A DNA stretch of 64,000 nt from Barnesiella propionica. GTDB taxonomy: Bacteria > Bacteroidota > Bacteroidia > Bacteroidales > Barnesiellaceae. The stretch covers positions 50,607-114,606 of the forward strand of contig NZ_JAOQJK010000011.1 of assembly GCF_025567045.1 (NCBI RefSeq), given 5' to 3'. Under the pieces are notes generated by a model, which saw only the letters and a program-made list of their open reading frames with translations, searched no databases and was not told the DNA's origin. The position numbers were made by a program, and so were the translations under genes. This document shows positions 55,498 through 63,803 of this stretch, piece by piece (position 1 is the stretch's first letter; every line of letters starts with the position of its first letter).

Positions 55498-55791
55498 ATG
55501 GAACTTATAAATAAAGATACACCGCAAGTCAAAGACTTTATTTCTTCGCTCGATTCAATGCTGAACGGCATTGAATCTATTGTCAAGCACTACAAGCCCC
55601 ACCTGAACGGAGAGCATTTTCTTTCTAACCATGAAGTTTCCAAAAAGCTGAATGTCAGTTTACGAACTCTGCAAGAATGGCGAGATACAGGATTAATCCC
55701 CTTTATCCAGATAAAAGGTAAAATCATCTACCGCCAAAGTGATATTGACAAACTGCTCGAAAAGCACTACTTTGAAAGTTGGAAGGAATAA
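55498..55791 (+). CDS. Helix-turn-helix (excisionase-type) protein 3
   Basis: A 97-residue protein with the core KLNVSLRTLQEWRDTGLIPF and IIYRQSDIDKLL, preceded by about 50 residues of helix (DTPQVKDFISSLDSMLNGIE). Similar in layout to HTH protein 5. Confidence 0.75.
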   Translation: MELINKDTPQVKDFISSLDSMLNGIESIVKHYKPHLNGEHFLSNHEVSKKLNVSLRTLQEWRDTGLIPFIQIKGKIIYRQSDIDKLLEKHYFESWKE

Positions 55792-55856
55792 CCTGCTACC
55801 CTCAAAACTTACTTAAAAAAGGATTGAGATAATGAATTTTGAAAAGTAATTTATAT

Positions 55857-56087
55857 ATGGATATAGTAGCAATAGAAAGAGTTTCCTTTGATATGTGTAT
55901 TGAGAAAGAATGGATAGAGGGCAAGACATTGGCAGCTTCCTTAAATATATCTTTGCGGACATTACAGTCTTTACGGGAGAGTGGCAAACTTTCTTTTTCG
56001 ACCGTTGGCAAGAAAGTATATTATAAGGTTTCCGAAGTACAAAAATTATTGGATTCAGGTAGAATAAAAGTAACCATTAAAGAATAA
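55857..56087 (+). CDS. Helix-turn-helix (excisionase-type) protein 4
   Basis: A 76-residue protein with LNISLRTLQSLRESGKLSFS and VYYKVSEVQKLL. I use the ATG at 55857; a TTG six codons upstream (55839) is an alternative. The shortest of the five paralogues, little more than the DNA-binding core. Confidence 0.7.
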   Translation: MDIVAIERVSFDMCIEKEWIEGKTLAASLNISLRTLQSLRESGKLSFSTVGKKVYYKVSEVQKLLDSGRIKVTIKE

Positions 56088-56093
56088 TTACTT

Positions 56094-56396
56094 ATGGATT
56101 TGTACACGAATGAGGATAGCCAAGAATTATTGCAATCTTTAGATAAGGCTTTACTTTATATAGAATATGTATTGAAGAGTAATAAGCCCATGTTTGAGGG
56201 TGAACGGTATCTGACAAGTGAAGAACTTTGTTCTATACTCAAAATCAGCCGTAGAACTTTACAGTATTATCGGGATGATGGTATTTTCCCTTTTATTCAA
56301 CTTCTGGGCAAAGTGCTGTTTCGTGAATCGGATATAAAGAAGGTTTTGGAAGATAGGTTTCGTTCTGCCTATAATATAGAAGATTATTCTCTTTAG
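56094..56396 (+). CDS. Helix-turn-helix (excisionase-type) protein 5
   Basis: A 100-residue protein with LKISRRTLQYYRDDGIFPF and VLFRESDIKKVL. It starts 6 bases after protein 4, so the two are cotranscribed. It converges on the integrase gene with a short spacer. Confidence 0.75.
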   Translation: MDLYTNEDSQELLQSLDKALLYIEYVLKSNKPMFEGERYLTSEELCSILKISRRTLQYYRDDGIFPFIQLLGKVLFRESDIKKVLEDRFRSAYNIEDYSL

Positions 56397-56461
56397 CTTT
56401 TAATATAATGAAGATAGATAAACGGCTACCGTCTGAATAGATTGGGTAGCCGTTTTCATCT

Positions 56462-57688
56462 TTAGGTCGTTTTAATAGAGAAGTTCTCCCGTACATTTTG
56501 CATATCTCGGAGAATACTTTGATCTAATACTTTGGCGTATCGCTGTGTCATTTTTGTATTGGTATGACCGAGCATCTTAGATACATTTTCCAATGATACA
56601 TTGTTAGCCAGCGTAACGACAGTCGAAAATGTATGACGTCCGGTATGCGTGGTCAGGTTCTTCTTAATTCCGCAGAAATCAGCTATTTCTTTCAAATAAC
56701 TGTTTGCCTTTTGGTTGCATGGAACAGGTAATAATGTACCTTTCTTTTCACAAAGCGGATAGCCTTTGTACTTATCCAATATAGCTAATGGAATATCCAA
56801 GAGTGGAATGTTACACATGACTTTTGTCTTTTGGCGAGCTTTTCTTATCCAGACGTTCCCTTGATTATCTGATACCAAATGTTCGGGTTTCAATTCCGAT
56901 ACATCTATGAACGCTAATCCAGTCCAGCACTGAAATAAGAAAATATCACGTACCAATTCCAAACGTGGCACATTGAAAACTTTAGTTCGTAAAATTTCTA
57001 ATTCTTCTTTGGTTAGAAATTCCTTATGTACTTCCTGCTCATGGAAGTGGATATTCATAAACGGATTCTTATCTATCCAGTCATTTGCAAGAGCCATGTT
57101 AGTAATCTTCTTGACTACTTTCATGTAGCGGATAACTGTATTTTCTTGCAGATTCTTTTTCGACTTCAAGAAATGAATATAATCCTGAATGATGGCATTA
57201 TTTATTTCTTTCATCGGAATATCCTTTAGATGATACTGTTTTAGAAGCATTTCTTTAAAATACTTTAAGCATGTATCAAAACGGGAGATAGTGACCTTTG
57301 CATAATCCTTGCCTATCAGTTCTCTGCATTTGTCGTTGTGTTCTTGGAATACTTCAAAGAACATCATGTGCTTTTCATCCAGCCCGAGAAAACGTCTTTT
57401 GATTTCCATCGGATTAATAAGTTTGTTTTCATCTTCCAAAGTCCGATGAATCTCATACAAGCGTAATTTTACCGATTCCAGATAACGGTTTACTTCTACT
57501 GATTTAGAATCTTTACCTGTACACCGTTCTTTAGCTTGCGACCAAAGTTCTGGCTTAACGGTTCGTTTTAGCTGCATTTCAGCTAATTGACCTTGAATAG
57601 TTATCCGCAACATGATAGGTGTTTCACCTGATTTTACTGTTCTTGTTTTGCGGATGAAGAACAGCACGTTGAAAGTCTGTCGTTTCAT
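56462..57688 (-). CDS. Tyrosine recombinase (integrase) of the element
   Basis: A 408-residue phage-type integrase. An N-terminal arm-binding domain and a SAM-like core-binding domain (to about residue 210) precede the catalytic domain. His348, Arg351 (HTGRHTF), His375 (MLGHTN) and the nucleophile Tyr384 (TQRYAKV) are present. The position of the first catalytic Arg reads CWTGLAFIDVSEL with Ala, as in the Bacteroides IntDOT group in which that Arg is also replaced. It sits 236 bases from the tRNA-Phe 3' end, the normal place for the integrase. Confidence 0.93.
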   Translation of the reverse strand: MKRQTFNVLFFIRKTRTVKSGETPIMLRITIQGQLAEMQLKRTVKPELWSQAKERCTGKDSKSVEVNRYLESVKLRLYEIHRTLEDENKLINPMEIKRRFLGLDEKHMMFFEVFQEHNDKCRELIGKDYAKVTISRFDTCLKYFKEMLLKQYHLKDIPMKEINNAIIQDYIHFLKSKKNLQENTVIRYMKVVKKITNMALANDWIDKNPFMNIHFHEQEVHKEFLTKEELEILRTKVFNVPRLELVRDIFLFQCWTGLAFIDVSELKPEHLVSDNQGNVWIRKARQKTKVMCNIPLLDIPLAILDKYKGYPLCEKKGTLLPVPCNQKANSYLKEIADFCGIKKNLTTHTGRHTFSTVVTLANNVSLENVSKMLGHTNTKMTQRYAKVLDQSILRDMQNVRENFSIKTT

Positions 57689-57749
57689 ACTCTAAAAATT
57701 AATGTTTAAAGTTACTGAATCGTGCAGAATAGCAAGAATCAAACGCTAA

Positions 57750-57766
57750 GACAATCAACGACTTAC
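57750..57766 (+). repeat. Arm-type repeat, right end (copy 1)
   Basis: GACAATCAACGACTTAC; 15 of 17 bases match 43966-43982 at the other end. Confidence 0.6.
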
Positions 57767-57806
57767 GGTACAATTCGTGGATATTTTTTTCGAAACTAAA
57801 ATTGTC

Positions 57807-57819
57807 CACGATTTAGCAC
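57807..57819 (+). repeat. Arm-type repeat, right end (copy 2)
   Basis: CACGATTTAGCAC, identical to 44006-44018 at the left end. Confidence 0.65.
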
Positions 57820-57868
57820 TACGGAAGTGCGTTATTTTGCCAGAAATATGCGGATTGAGAGAAAAAGA

Positions 57869-57900
57869 AAATCCCTGAAATGTTTAATTTTCAGGGATTT
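57869..57900 (-). terminator. Element-borne terminator for tRNA-Phe
   Basis: AAATCCCTGAAA pairs with TTTCAGGGATTT (12 bp), followed on the minus strand by TCTTTTTC. It lies 24 bases after the tRNA-Phe 3' end, inside the element, and so replaces the separated host terminator. Confidence 0.75.
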
Positions 57901-57923
57901 ACCAAATTTGAAGTCTTTTAAAA

Positions 57924-57936
57924 GTGGTGCCACCAG
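57924..57936. repeat. Attachment site, right junction (in tRNA-Phe 3' end)
   Basis: GTGGTGCCACCAG, identical to 43926-43938; it covers the acceptor-stem 3' strand of tRNA-Phe. Confidence 0.85.
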
Positions 57937-57997
57937 GAATCGAACCGGGGACACAAGGATTTTCAGTCCTTTGCTCTACCAACTGAGCTATGGCACC
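57925..57997 (-). tRNA. tRNA-Phe (GAA)
   Basis: 73 nt: acceptor GGTGCCA with TGGCACC and discriminator A; D arm AGCTCAGTTGGTAGAGC; anticodon loop CTGAAAA with anticodon GAA; T arm CCCCGGTTCGATTCCTGG. CCA is not encoded. The gene is intact because the element restores its 3' end. Confidence 0.97.
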
Positions 57998-58063
57998 ATC
58001 ATTTTTGCGAATGCAAAGATAGATATATTTTTTATTTTTCCAACTATATTGAAGAAATATATG

Positions 58064-59104
58064 CTATTCTTCGCTAAGAGAGTTCCATCCTTGAGCCTTA
58101 AGGGCGATTTCAGTTCCGTCCCGAGTGATCATGTAACATCCGAGATCTTTTTTTGTGATATGTCCTATAATACGTATGCCCGGAATAGTGATGATTTCAT
58201 CGTGTGCAGAGAGGGGAATGGTAAAAAGTAGTTCGTAGTCTTCACCTCCGTTGAGAGCTGCCGTTATGAGACTCATATTGAATTCTTCAGCCATAGTAGC
58301 TGTTTGATAATCTATGGGAATACGGTCTTCGTAGATGCGGCATCCTGTATGGCTTTGATTACAGATGTGCAGTAGTTCGGAAGAAAGGCCGTCCGATATA
58401 TCCATCATTGAAGTTGGTACAATATGATGCTCAGATAATTCTTTTATGATATCTTTTCGGGCCTCCGGTTTTAGCTGGCGTTCAAGAATGTATTCTTTTC
58501 CTTCGAATGCCGGTTTAAATACTTTTTCTCCCGAGAAAACTTTTTTTTCTCTTTCTAATAATTGCAAACCCATATAAGCGGCTCCCAGGTCTCCGCTTAC
58601 GCATATCAGGTCGTTTTCTTTTGCTCCGTTACGATATACTATTTTTTCTTTTTCTACTTCTCCGAGACAAGTTATACTGATGGTTAAACCTGTCATAGAA
58701 GCAGAAGTATCTCCTCCTACCAAATCTACGCCATATACATCGCAGGCCAATTGTAATCCGGAATATATTTCCTCCAGGTCTTCTATTGAAAATCTTTTGG
58801 ATATACCAAGAGATACGGTCATTTGTTTCGGTTGACCGTTCATAGCGTAAATATCAGAAAAATTTACAATTGCCGATTTATATCCTAAGTGTTTCAACGG
58901 AACATAGGTAAGGTCGAAATGTACGCCTTCTAAAAGTAAGTCGGTAGTAACAAGCACCTGTTTATCTTTGTAATCAACTACGGCGGCATCATCTCCTATT
59001 CCTTTAACAGAGGAGGTGTTTTTAAGTTTTATTTTATCGGTCAAATGATTAATAAGGCCGAATTCCCCTAAGGTAGATATTTCTGTTCGTTTTTTCTGTT
59101 CCAT
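58064..59104 (-). CDS. thiL: Thiamine-monophosphate kinase
   Basis: Phosphorylates thiamine monophosphate to the active diphosphate. The N-terminal ATP-binding signature is FGLINHLTDK..., then VKGIGDDAAVVDY, with GVHFDL and the VSISCDVYGVDLVGGDTS-type segment (CDVYGVDLVGGDTSAS). The ATG at 59104 is chosen because the longer frame (to 59131) adds nine residues that run through the upstream hairpin. It follows the purine nucleoside phosphorylase gene. Confidence 0.94.
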   Translation of the reverse strand: MEQKKRTEISTLGEFGLINHLTDKIKLKNTSSVKGIGDDAAVVDYKDKQVLVTTDLLLEGVHFDLTYVPLKHLGYKSAIVNFSDIYAMNGQPKQMTVSLGISKRFSIEDLEEIYSGLQLACDVYGVDLVGGDTSASMTGLTISITCLGEVEKEKIVYRNGAKENDLICVSGDLGAAYMGLQLLEREKKVFSGEKVFKPAFEGKEYILERQLKPEARKDIIKELSEHHIVPTSMMDISDGLSSELLHICNQSHTGCRIYEDRIPIDYQTATMAEEFNMSLITAALNGGEDYELLFTIPLSAHDEIITIPGIRIIGHITKKDLGCYMITRDGTEIALKAQGWNSLSEE

Positions 59105-59119
59105 GCAAATTTTATTGAA

Positions 59120-59168
59120 TGAAGCCCACATATTACACCCTTTTATGCGATGTAGTGTGTGGGCTTCA
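59120..59168 (-). other. Hairpin between the PNP gene and thiL
   Basis: TGAAGCCCACA (59120-59130) pairs with its complement at 59158-59168 (11 bp). On the minus strand it lies after the PNP stop codon and 15 bases before the thiL ATG. There is only a weak T run, so it may be a partial terminator or an RNA stability element. I see no TPP riboswitch motif. Confidence 0.5.
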
Positions 59169-59198
59169 GGATATATAACAAATACAATGTTTTTCTTA

Positions 59199-60011
59199 TC
59201 AGAATTGTTCTACGAGTTCTTTCATGATAAGTGTCATTTTAGGCTGGGCCTCTGCTGCGGCTTTCTGCACTTCTTCGTGAGAAGCTTTTTCCACAATACC
59301 TTCTACTCCCAGGTCGGTAATAACAGATACCGCAAATACATCCATTCCTGCATGGCGGGCAACGATTACTTCGGGAACTGTGGACATGCCGACGGCGTCT
59401 CCACCAATAATATGGAAATACCGGTATTCTGCAGGAGTCTCAAATGTAGGTCCTTGAGTTCCTACATATACTCCTTGCTGTACTTTGATATTATTTTTTG
59501 CTGCTACTTCAAGAGCTTTATCAATAAGTTTTTTAGAATAAGCTTCACTCATGTCCGGGAAACGTACTCCCAGTTCTTCGAAATTTTTCCCATGTAGCGG
59601 ATGCTCGGGGAATAGATTGATATGATCCCGTATAATCATGATATCTCCTACGGAAAAATTCGGATTCATGCCTCCCGCAGCATTGGATACAAAAAGGGTT
59701 TCTATACCTAATTCTTTCATAACTCGTACAGGAAAAGTGACCTGCTTCATGTCATATCCTTCATAATAATGGAAACGACCTTGCATGGCCATGATATCCT
59801 TTTTGCCTAATTTACCGAAGATAAGTTTTCCGCTATGGCCTTCTACAGTAGATACAGGAAAATTAGGTATTTCGTTATACGGGATTTCTTGCTTATCAGT
59901 AATATGTGTTACCAGTTCGCCTAATCCGGTACCTAGTATAATAGCTGTTTTAGGCATAACAGGTACCTTGCTTTTAAGATACGCTGCTGTTTCTTTAATT
60001 TTTTCAATCAT
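59199..60011 (-). CDS. Purine nucleoside phosphorylase
   Basis: A trimeric-type PNP of 270 residues that splits inosine and guanosine with phosphate. [11 protein letters not shown] near the start, [16 protein letters not shown], the [11 protein letters not shown] motif and the [11 protein letters not shown] and [19 protein letters not shown] blocks are all present. Salvage enzyme in the cytosol. Same strand as lpxK upstream and thiL downstream. Confidence 0.95.
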   Translation of the reverse strand: MIEKIKETAAYLKSKVPVMPKTAIILGTGLGELVTHITDKQEIPYNEIPNFPVSTVEGHSGKLIFGKLGKKDIMAMQGRFHYYEGYDMKQVTFPVRVMKELGIETLFVSNAAGGMNPNFSVGDIMIIRDHINLFPEHPLHGKNFEELGVRFPDMSEAYSKKLIDKALEVAAKNNIKVQQGVYVGTQGPTFETPAEYRYFHIIGGDAVGMSTVPEVIVARHAGMDVFAVSVITDLGVEGIVEKASHEEVQKAAAEAQPKMTLIMKELVEQF

Positions 60012-60126
60012 AGTTTAACAAGTTAGGTATTAATTTACAAATATAATAAATCTTCTACCAATAACAAATCTTAATAATCTTTTTATTGAAAATAGAAATA
60101 CCTGATTTGCTTCAAAAGAAAGATAT

Positions 60127-61221
60127 TTATTTCTTTTTACTACGCCGATTCTTCTGTACAGTTTCGATTATTTTTTTAGAAAAAACAGTATTAGCATTTT
60201 GTAAAAAATCGACAGATATAGGTATATTGTAAAAATGAGATTTTAATTCTTCTGAGAGAAAAGGAGAAGAACATAGTCTCGCTGTGTCTTTCTCTGTCGT
60301 AATGATATATTTGTTTTTGCCAGGAAGAGTCTTGAATTTGTTTTCAATGGTTTTAATATCTTTAAGAGTGAAATTGTGATGGTCGGGGAAAGAAATCGCT
60401 TCTGAATGAGCAGGGAAATTTTTTATATACTGATATAATGATGCCGGATTGGCGATACCTGTAACCAATAGGAGAGAATCGTCTCCGGTAAGAGAGGATA
60501 GGGATAATTCTTCTTCCTCTCCAAACATTTTTTTGGGTAATGTATATGTGAAATGCGAGAAATATAGGTCTTGATAAGGATATAAATTCAATTTACGGGA
60601 AATAATACGGAAATCTATTGGCTTGATATCTTCCGGACATTTGGTTACAATAACTATATTTGCTCTGTATAAGCTGGATATTGGTTCGCGTAATTTACCC
60701 GCAGGTAATAATTTGTCGTCATAGATAGGTCTGTGATGGTCTGTCAAAATAATGGATATCAAAGGAGATACGTATCGGTGTTGGAATGCGTCATCCAGAA
60801 GTACAACATCTATAGCCGGTTCCAGTTCCGTCAATTTTCTTATGCCCCTGCGTCGATCGGTATCGACTGCAATGACTACGTTAGGAAATTTTTTTAGTAT
60901 CTGATAAGGTTCGTCTCCAATTTCAGCCGAAGTCGAATTATTGTGTGCGAGGATAAATCCTTTTGTTTTTCGTTTATAACCGCGACTCAAAACTGCTACT
61001 CTGTATTTTTCGGAGAATAATCTGATGAGGTATTCTATATGAGGAGTTTTTCCGGTCCCCCCTACAGTCAGGTTTCCAACCGAAATAACAGGAATATCAA
61101 ACTCTTCGCTGGAGAGGATGCCCCAGTCGAAGAGTTTATTTCTTATGCTTACTCCCACGCCGTAAAGTAAAGATAAAGGAGTAAGTGCAGTGATTATTTT
61201 TACGTGGTTTTCTTCAAGCAT
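60127..61221 (-). CDS. lpxK: Tetraacyldisaccharide 4'-kinase
   Basis: An inner-membrane kinase that phosphorylates the 4' position of the lipid A precursor. Walker A-type motif GNLTVGGTGKTPH, then the RGYKRKTKGF and VVLLDDAFQHR blocks and the HLP-type FPDHHNF motif. The start is placed at ATG 61221; the longer frame overlaps the sppA end. 364 residues from this start. It follows sppA directly. Confidence 0.93.
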   Translation of the reverse strand: MLEENHVKIITALTPLSLLYGVGVSIRNKLFDWGILSSEEFDIPVISVGNLTVGGTGKTPHIEYLIRLFSEKYRVAVLSRGYKRKTKGFILAHNNSTSAEIGDEPYQILKKFPNVVIAVDTDRRRGIRKLTELEPAIDVVLLDDAFQHRYVSPLISIILTDHHRPIYDDKLLPAGKLREPISSLYRANIVIVTKCPEDIKPIDFRIISRKLNLYPYQDLYFSHFTYTLPKKMFGEEEELSLSSLTGDDSLLLVTGIANPASLYQYIKNFPAHSEAISFPDHHNFTLKDIKTIENKFKTLPGKNKYIITTEKDTARLCSSPFLSEELKSHFYNIPISVDFLQNANTVFSKKIIETVQKNRRSKKK

Positions 61222-61226
61222 ATTTA

Positions 61227-62978
61227 TTAATAAATAACTATGTCTTCCATCCGGCATTGTAACGGATCTATTTCACGCATATTCTTTAAAGTTTCGAAGT
61301 ATATATAATCACTTCCCAAATATGATTTAAGAACAGCTGTTTTTGTTTTATTGCCGAATTGTTCCATTAATTCTTCAAATATACCCTTTTTTTTCGGATA
61401 TTCTTCTAAAGCATATTTTTCCATATTAGCTTCCTGGGCTATCCATTCAATAGCATCTTTCATACTCCCAAGTTCGTCAACCAAACCTATTTTTTTTGCG
61501 GTGGTTCCGTCCCATACACGACCTTCGGCTATTTTTTTGATAGCAGCAATGTCCATATGGCGGCCTTCGGCACAACGTGAAGCAAATAATTCATATCCTC
61601 TTTCTACATATTGTTGCATTTGAAGTCTTTCGTCGGGAGTCATGGCACTCGTAACATTCGGGAAAGTTCCATATTTGTTTGTCTTGACGCCATCGAAGGT
61701 AAGGCCTATTTTGTCAGTCAGTAAATTCCCGAAGTTAGGAATCAAACCGAATATTCCTATTGAACCTGTCAATGTAGTAGGTTCTGCAAAAATGCGGTTA
61801 GCACCGCATGAAATATAATAACCGCCCGAAGCAGCGACATCTCCCATGGATGCAACTACAGGTTTACCTGCTTTTTTGATCTGTTCCAAAGCTTCCCATA
61901 CTTGTTCTGAGCCAAATGCGCTTCCACCCGGTGAATTTACGCGCAGAACAACAGCTTTTATATTTTTATCCGCTTCGATTTTAGTAAGGTCTTTTACTAA
62001 TTTTTCGGTATTTATGCCGTCTCCAGAAGCACCGTCTATTTCACCAACGGCATATACGACTGCAATTTTATCTTTTGCATTGTTTTTCGGTTGGGAAATA
62101 GATGCAATTTCTTTAACACTGGCTAATGTAAGTTCTTTATCTTTATCTATACCTACCTTTTCTTTTAGGAGATTTTCGAATGCCGGACGATAAATTAATT
62201 TGTCGACAAAACCATATTTTAAAATGGTTTCCGGTGCTTTAGTCATTAATAATGTGTCGGCATAAGCATTTAATTGAAGAACGGGGATAGAGCGGCTTTT
62301 TGATAAGTTCGTCAGAAGATCGCTCCAGATGGCATCCATGTATATTCTGGTTTGTTCTTTATTAGCTTCGCTCATTTTAGTCGCAATATATGGTTCTACA
62401 GCCGATTTGTATGTTCCCACTTTGAAAACTTGCATTTCAATTCCAACCTTTTCCATCAGGTTTTTATAAAATGTTATTTCGCTGGCAAGTCCTCTAAAAT
62501 CAAGCATGCCTACCGGATTCATAAATACGCTGTCGGCAGCGGCAGAAAGGTAATATTCCCGTTGGGAATAATTGTCCCCGTAAGCATAGATGAATTTTCC
62601 TGATTCTTTGAAATCGTTCAAAGCGTCGCGTATGGCGTTTATAGATGCAACCCCTGCACTTAGTCCGTTGGCTTCTATATAAATACCGGATATATTTTTA
62701 TCATCTTTTGCAATAGATATAGCTTTAAGAGTTTCATCCAGTCCTAGTGTTTCGGTATTATCTCCGAAAATCATATTCATGGGGTCCTCTTTCGTACGTT
62801 CAGTTAATATCCCGCTTAGATTAATATGAAGAATTGTTTTAGGACTTGTCTGGTATTCTGCAGAAGAAGATAGGGTCGCTATGCCTGCAAAAGATAAAAT
62901 CATGATCCAGAACATGACAAATCCGGCAATAAGAACGCCAAAAACGCAGGCGAACATAGTAGTGAAAAATTTTTTCAT
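61227..62978 (-). CDS. sppA: Signal peptide peptidase SppA, long (67K) type
   Basis: A 583-residue membrane-bound serine protease with two SppA domains. The membrane anchor is residues about 10-35. The catalytic pair is Lys191 (GTYKSAVEPY) and Ser384 (GDVAASGGYYI), with the oxyanion-type NSPGGSAFGSEQ at 349-358. It degrades signal peptides left in the membrane. It begins the minus-strand cluster sppA-lpxK-PNP-thiL. Confidence 0.95.
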   Translation of the reverse strand: MKKFFTTMFACVFGVLIAGFVMFWIMILSFAGIATLSSSAEYQTSPKTILHINLSGILTERTKEDPMNMIFGDNTETLGLDETLKAISIAKDDKNISGIYIEANGLSAGVASINAIRDALNDFKESGKFIYAYGDNYSQREYYLSAAADSVFMNPVGMLDFRGLASEITFYKNLMEKVGIEMQVFKVGTYKSAVEPYIATKMSEANKEQTRIYMDAIWSDLLTNLSKSRSIPVLQLNAYADTLLMTKAPETILKYGFVDKLIYRPAFENLLKEKVGIDKDKELTLASVKEIASISQPKNNAKDKIAVVYAVGEIDGASGDGINTEKLVKDLTKIEADKNIKAVVLRVNSPGGSAFGSEQVWEALEQIKKAGKPVVASMGDVAASGGYYISCGANRIFAEPTTLTGSIGIFGLIPNFGNLLTDKIGLTFDGVKTNKYGTFPNVTSAMTPDERLQMQQYVERGYELFASRCAEGRHMDIAAIKKIAEGRVWDGTTAKKIGLVDELGSMKDAIEWIAQEANMEKYALEEYPKKKGIFEELMEQFGNKTKTAVLKSYLGSDYIYFETLKNMREIDPLQCRMEDIVIY

Positions 62979-63038
62979 GTATTTGTATTTTAAATTAGTT
63001 TGAATATTCTATTATATAGTATAATGTAATTAACGTTG

Positions 63039-63069
63039 CAAACATACAAACTTTTTTAATATAAACAAA
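63039..63069 (-). promoter_or_regulatory. Promoter of the sppA cluster
   Basis: The minus strand carries TATGTTTG at 63039-63046 and TTTG at 63066-63069 with a 19-base spacer, matching the Bacteroidetes -7 and -33 elements. Confidence 0.65.
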
Positions 63070-63191
63070 AGAAACAATAAATATTTATCGAAAAACAATA
63101 ATTGACTGAATTAGATACAATCTAAAAACAAAACATCGAATCGTGTTGTTTTTTAAATCAGAAAATAGGAACCTAATAAAATGATAAAATA

Positions 63192-63749
63192 ATGAAAACA
63201 TCTTATTTGTTTTTAGCCAAAGGGTTTGAGGAAATTGAGGCCTTGGCTGTAGTCGATGTAATGCGCAGGGCTGGCGCGGAAATTAAAATGATATCTATGG
63301 CCGATGGCCGTGATGTAACCGGTGAACATGGAATAACAGTTATGGCGGATGGGCTATATAAAGATATAAAATTTGACGATGTAGAAGGATTCTATATTTT
63401 ACCCGGAGGGGAAGAGGGGACCAAGCAGCTTTTTATGAATGATGACTTTAAAATGAATTTATTGAATCATTATAATCAGGGACGACATGTTGCTGCAATA
63501 GGAGAGGCTCCTGCTATCTTCGGCGATTTGGGAATGCTAAATGAAAAGAATGCAACAGCTTTACCCGCTTATATGCATTTTTTATCGGGTGCAACTTATA
63601 CCGGATTACCGATCGAAATACAAGATAATGTAATAACAGGTAGGGGAGTCGCCGATTCTTTGAAATTTGCTGTGGGGATAGTTTCTATAGCAGCCGGAAA
63701 AGATGCAGCAGAGAAGGTTTCCAAAGAACTTTTGATGGTATTAGGATGA
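63192..63749 (+). CDS. DJ-1/PfpI-family protein lacking the nucleophilic cysteine
   Basis: A 185-residue DJ-1/YajL-type protein (LFLAKGFEEIEALAVVDVMRRAG start). The nucleophile elbow reads AAIGEAP, whereas family members have AICAAP: Gly104 stands where Cys is expected, while the partner Glu16 is kept. The codon is GGA, so this is not a one-base change from Cys. Deglycase, chaperone and thiol-sensing roles that need the Cys are therefore doubtful. It is a stand-alone gene with a strong hairpin after it. Confidence 0.88.
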   Translation: MKTSYLFLAKGFEEIEALAVVDVMRRAGAEIKMISMADGRDVTGEHGITVMADGLYKDIKFDDVEGFYILPGGEEGTKQLFMNDDFKMNLLNHYNQGRHVAAIGEAPAIFGDLGMLNEKNATALPAYMHFLSGATYTGLPIEIQDNVITGRGVADSLKFAVGIVSIAAGKDAAEKVSKELLMVLG

Positions 63750-63766
63750 TATAATGATTGCTTTAT

Positions 63767-63803
63767 TAAGGACGCCTTGACACAATGTGCCAAGGCGTCC
63801 TTA
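63767..63803 (+). terminator. Hairpin terminator after the DJ-1-type gene
   Basis: TAAGGACGCCTTG (63767-63779) and its complement CAAGGCGTCCTTA (63791-63803): a 13-bp perfect stem. It is not followed by a long T run, so it may act from either side. Confidence 0.65.

Larger units (their letters stand above)
43926..57936. mobile_element. 14-kb integrative mobilizable element in tRNA-Phe
   Basis: Bounded by 13-bp direct repeats of the tRNA-Phe 3' end. It has a tyrosine integrase next to the tRNA (56462-57688), BtgA/BtgB-type mobilization genes with inverted repeats upstream (50425-52270), an RteC-like regulator, five small HTH proteins and a DUF3876 protein. No conjugation (tra/type IV secretion) genes are present, so it needs a helper: this makes it a mobilizable rather than a self-transmissible element. 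The cargo is an AbiE toxin-antitoxin pair, a PIN-like/PLD-like gene pair and a methyltransferase. The relaxase gene is frameshifted at its 3' end, which may affect mobility. Confidence 0.88.

Noticed and set aside
59105..59198. TPP riboswitch before thiL
   Set aside because: Only a simple hairpin is present; the CUGAGA and ACCUGA cores of the TPP aptamer are absent.
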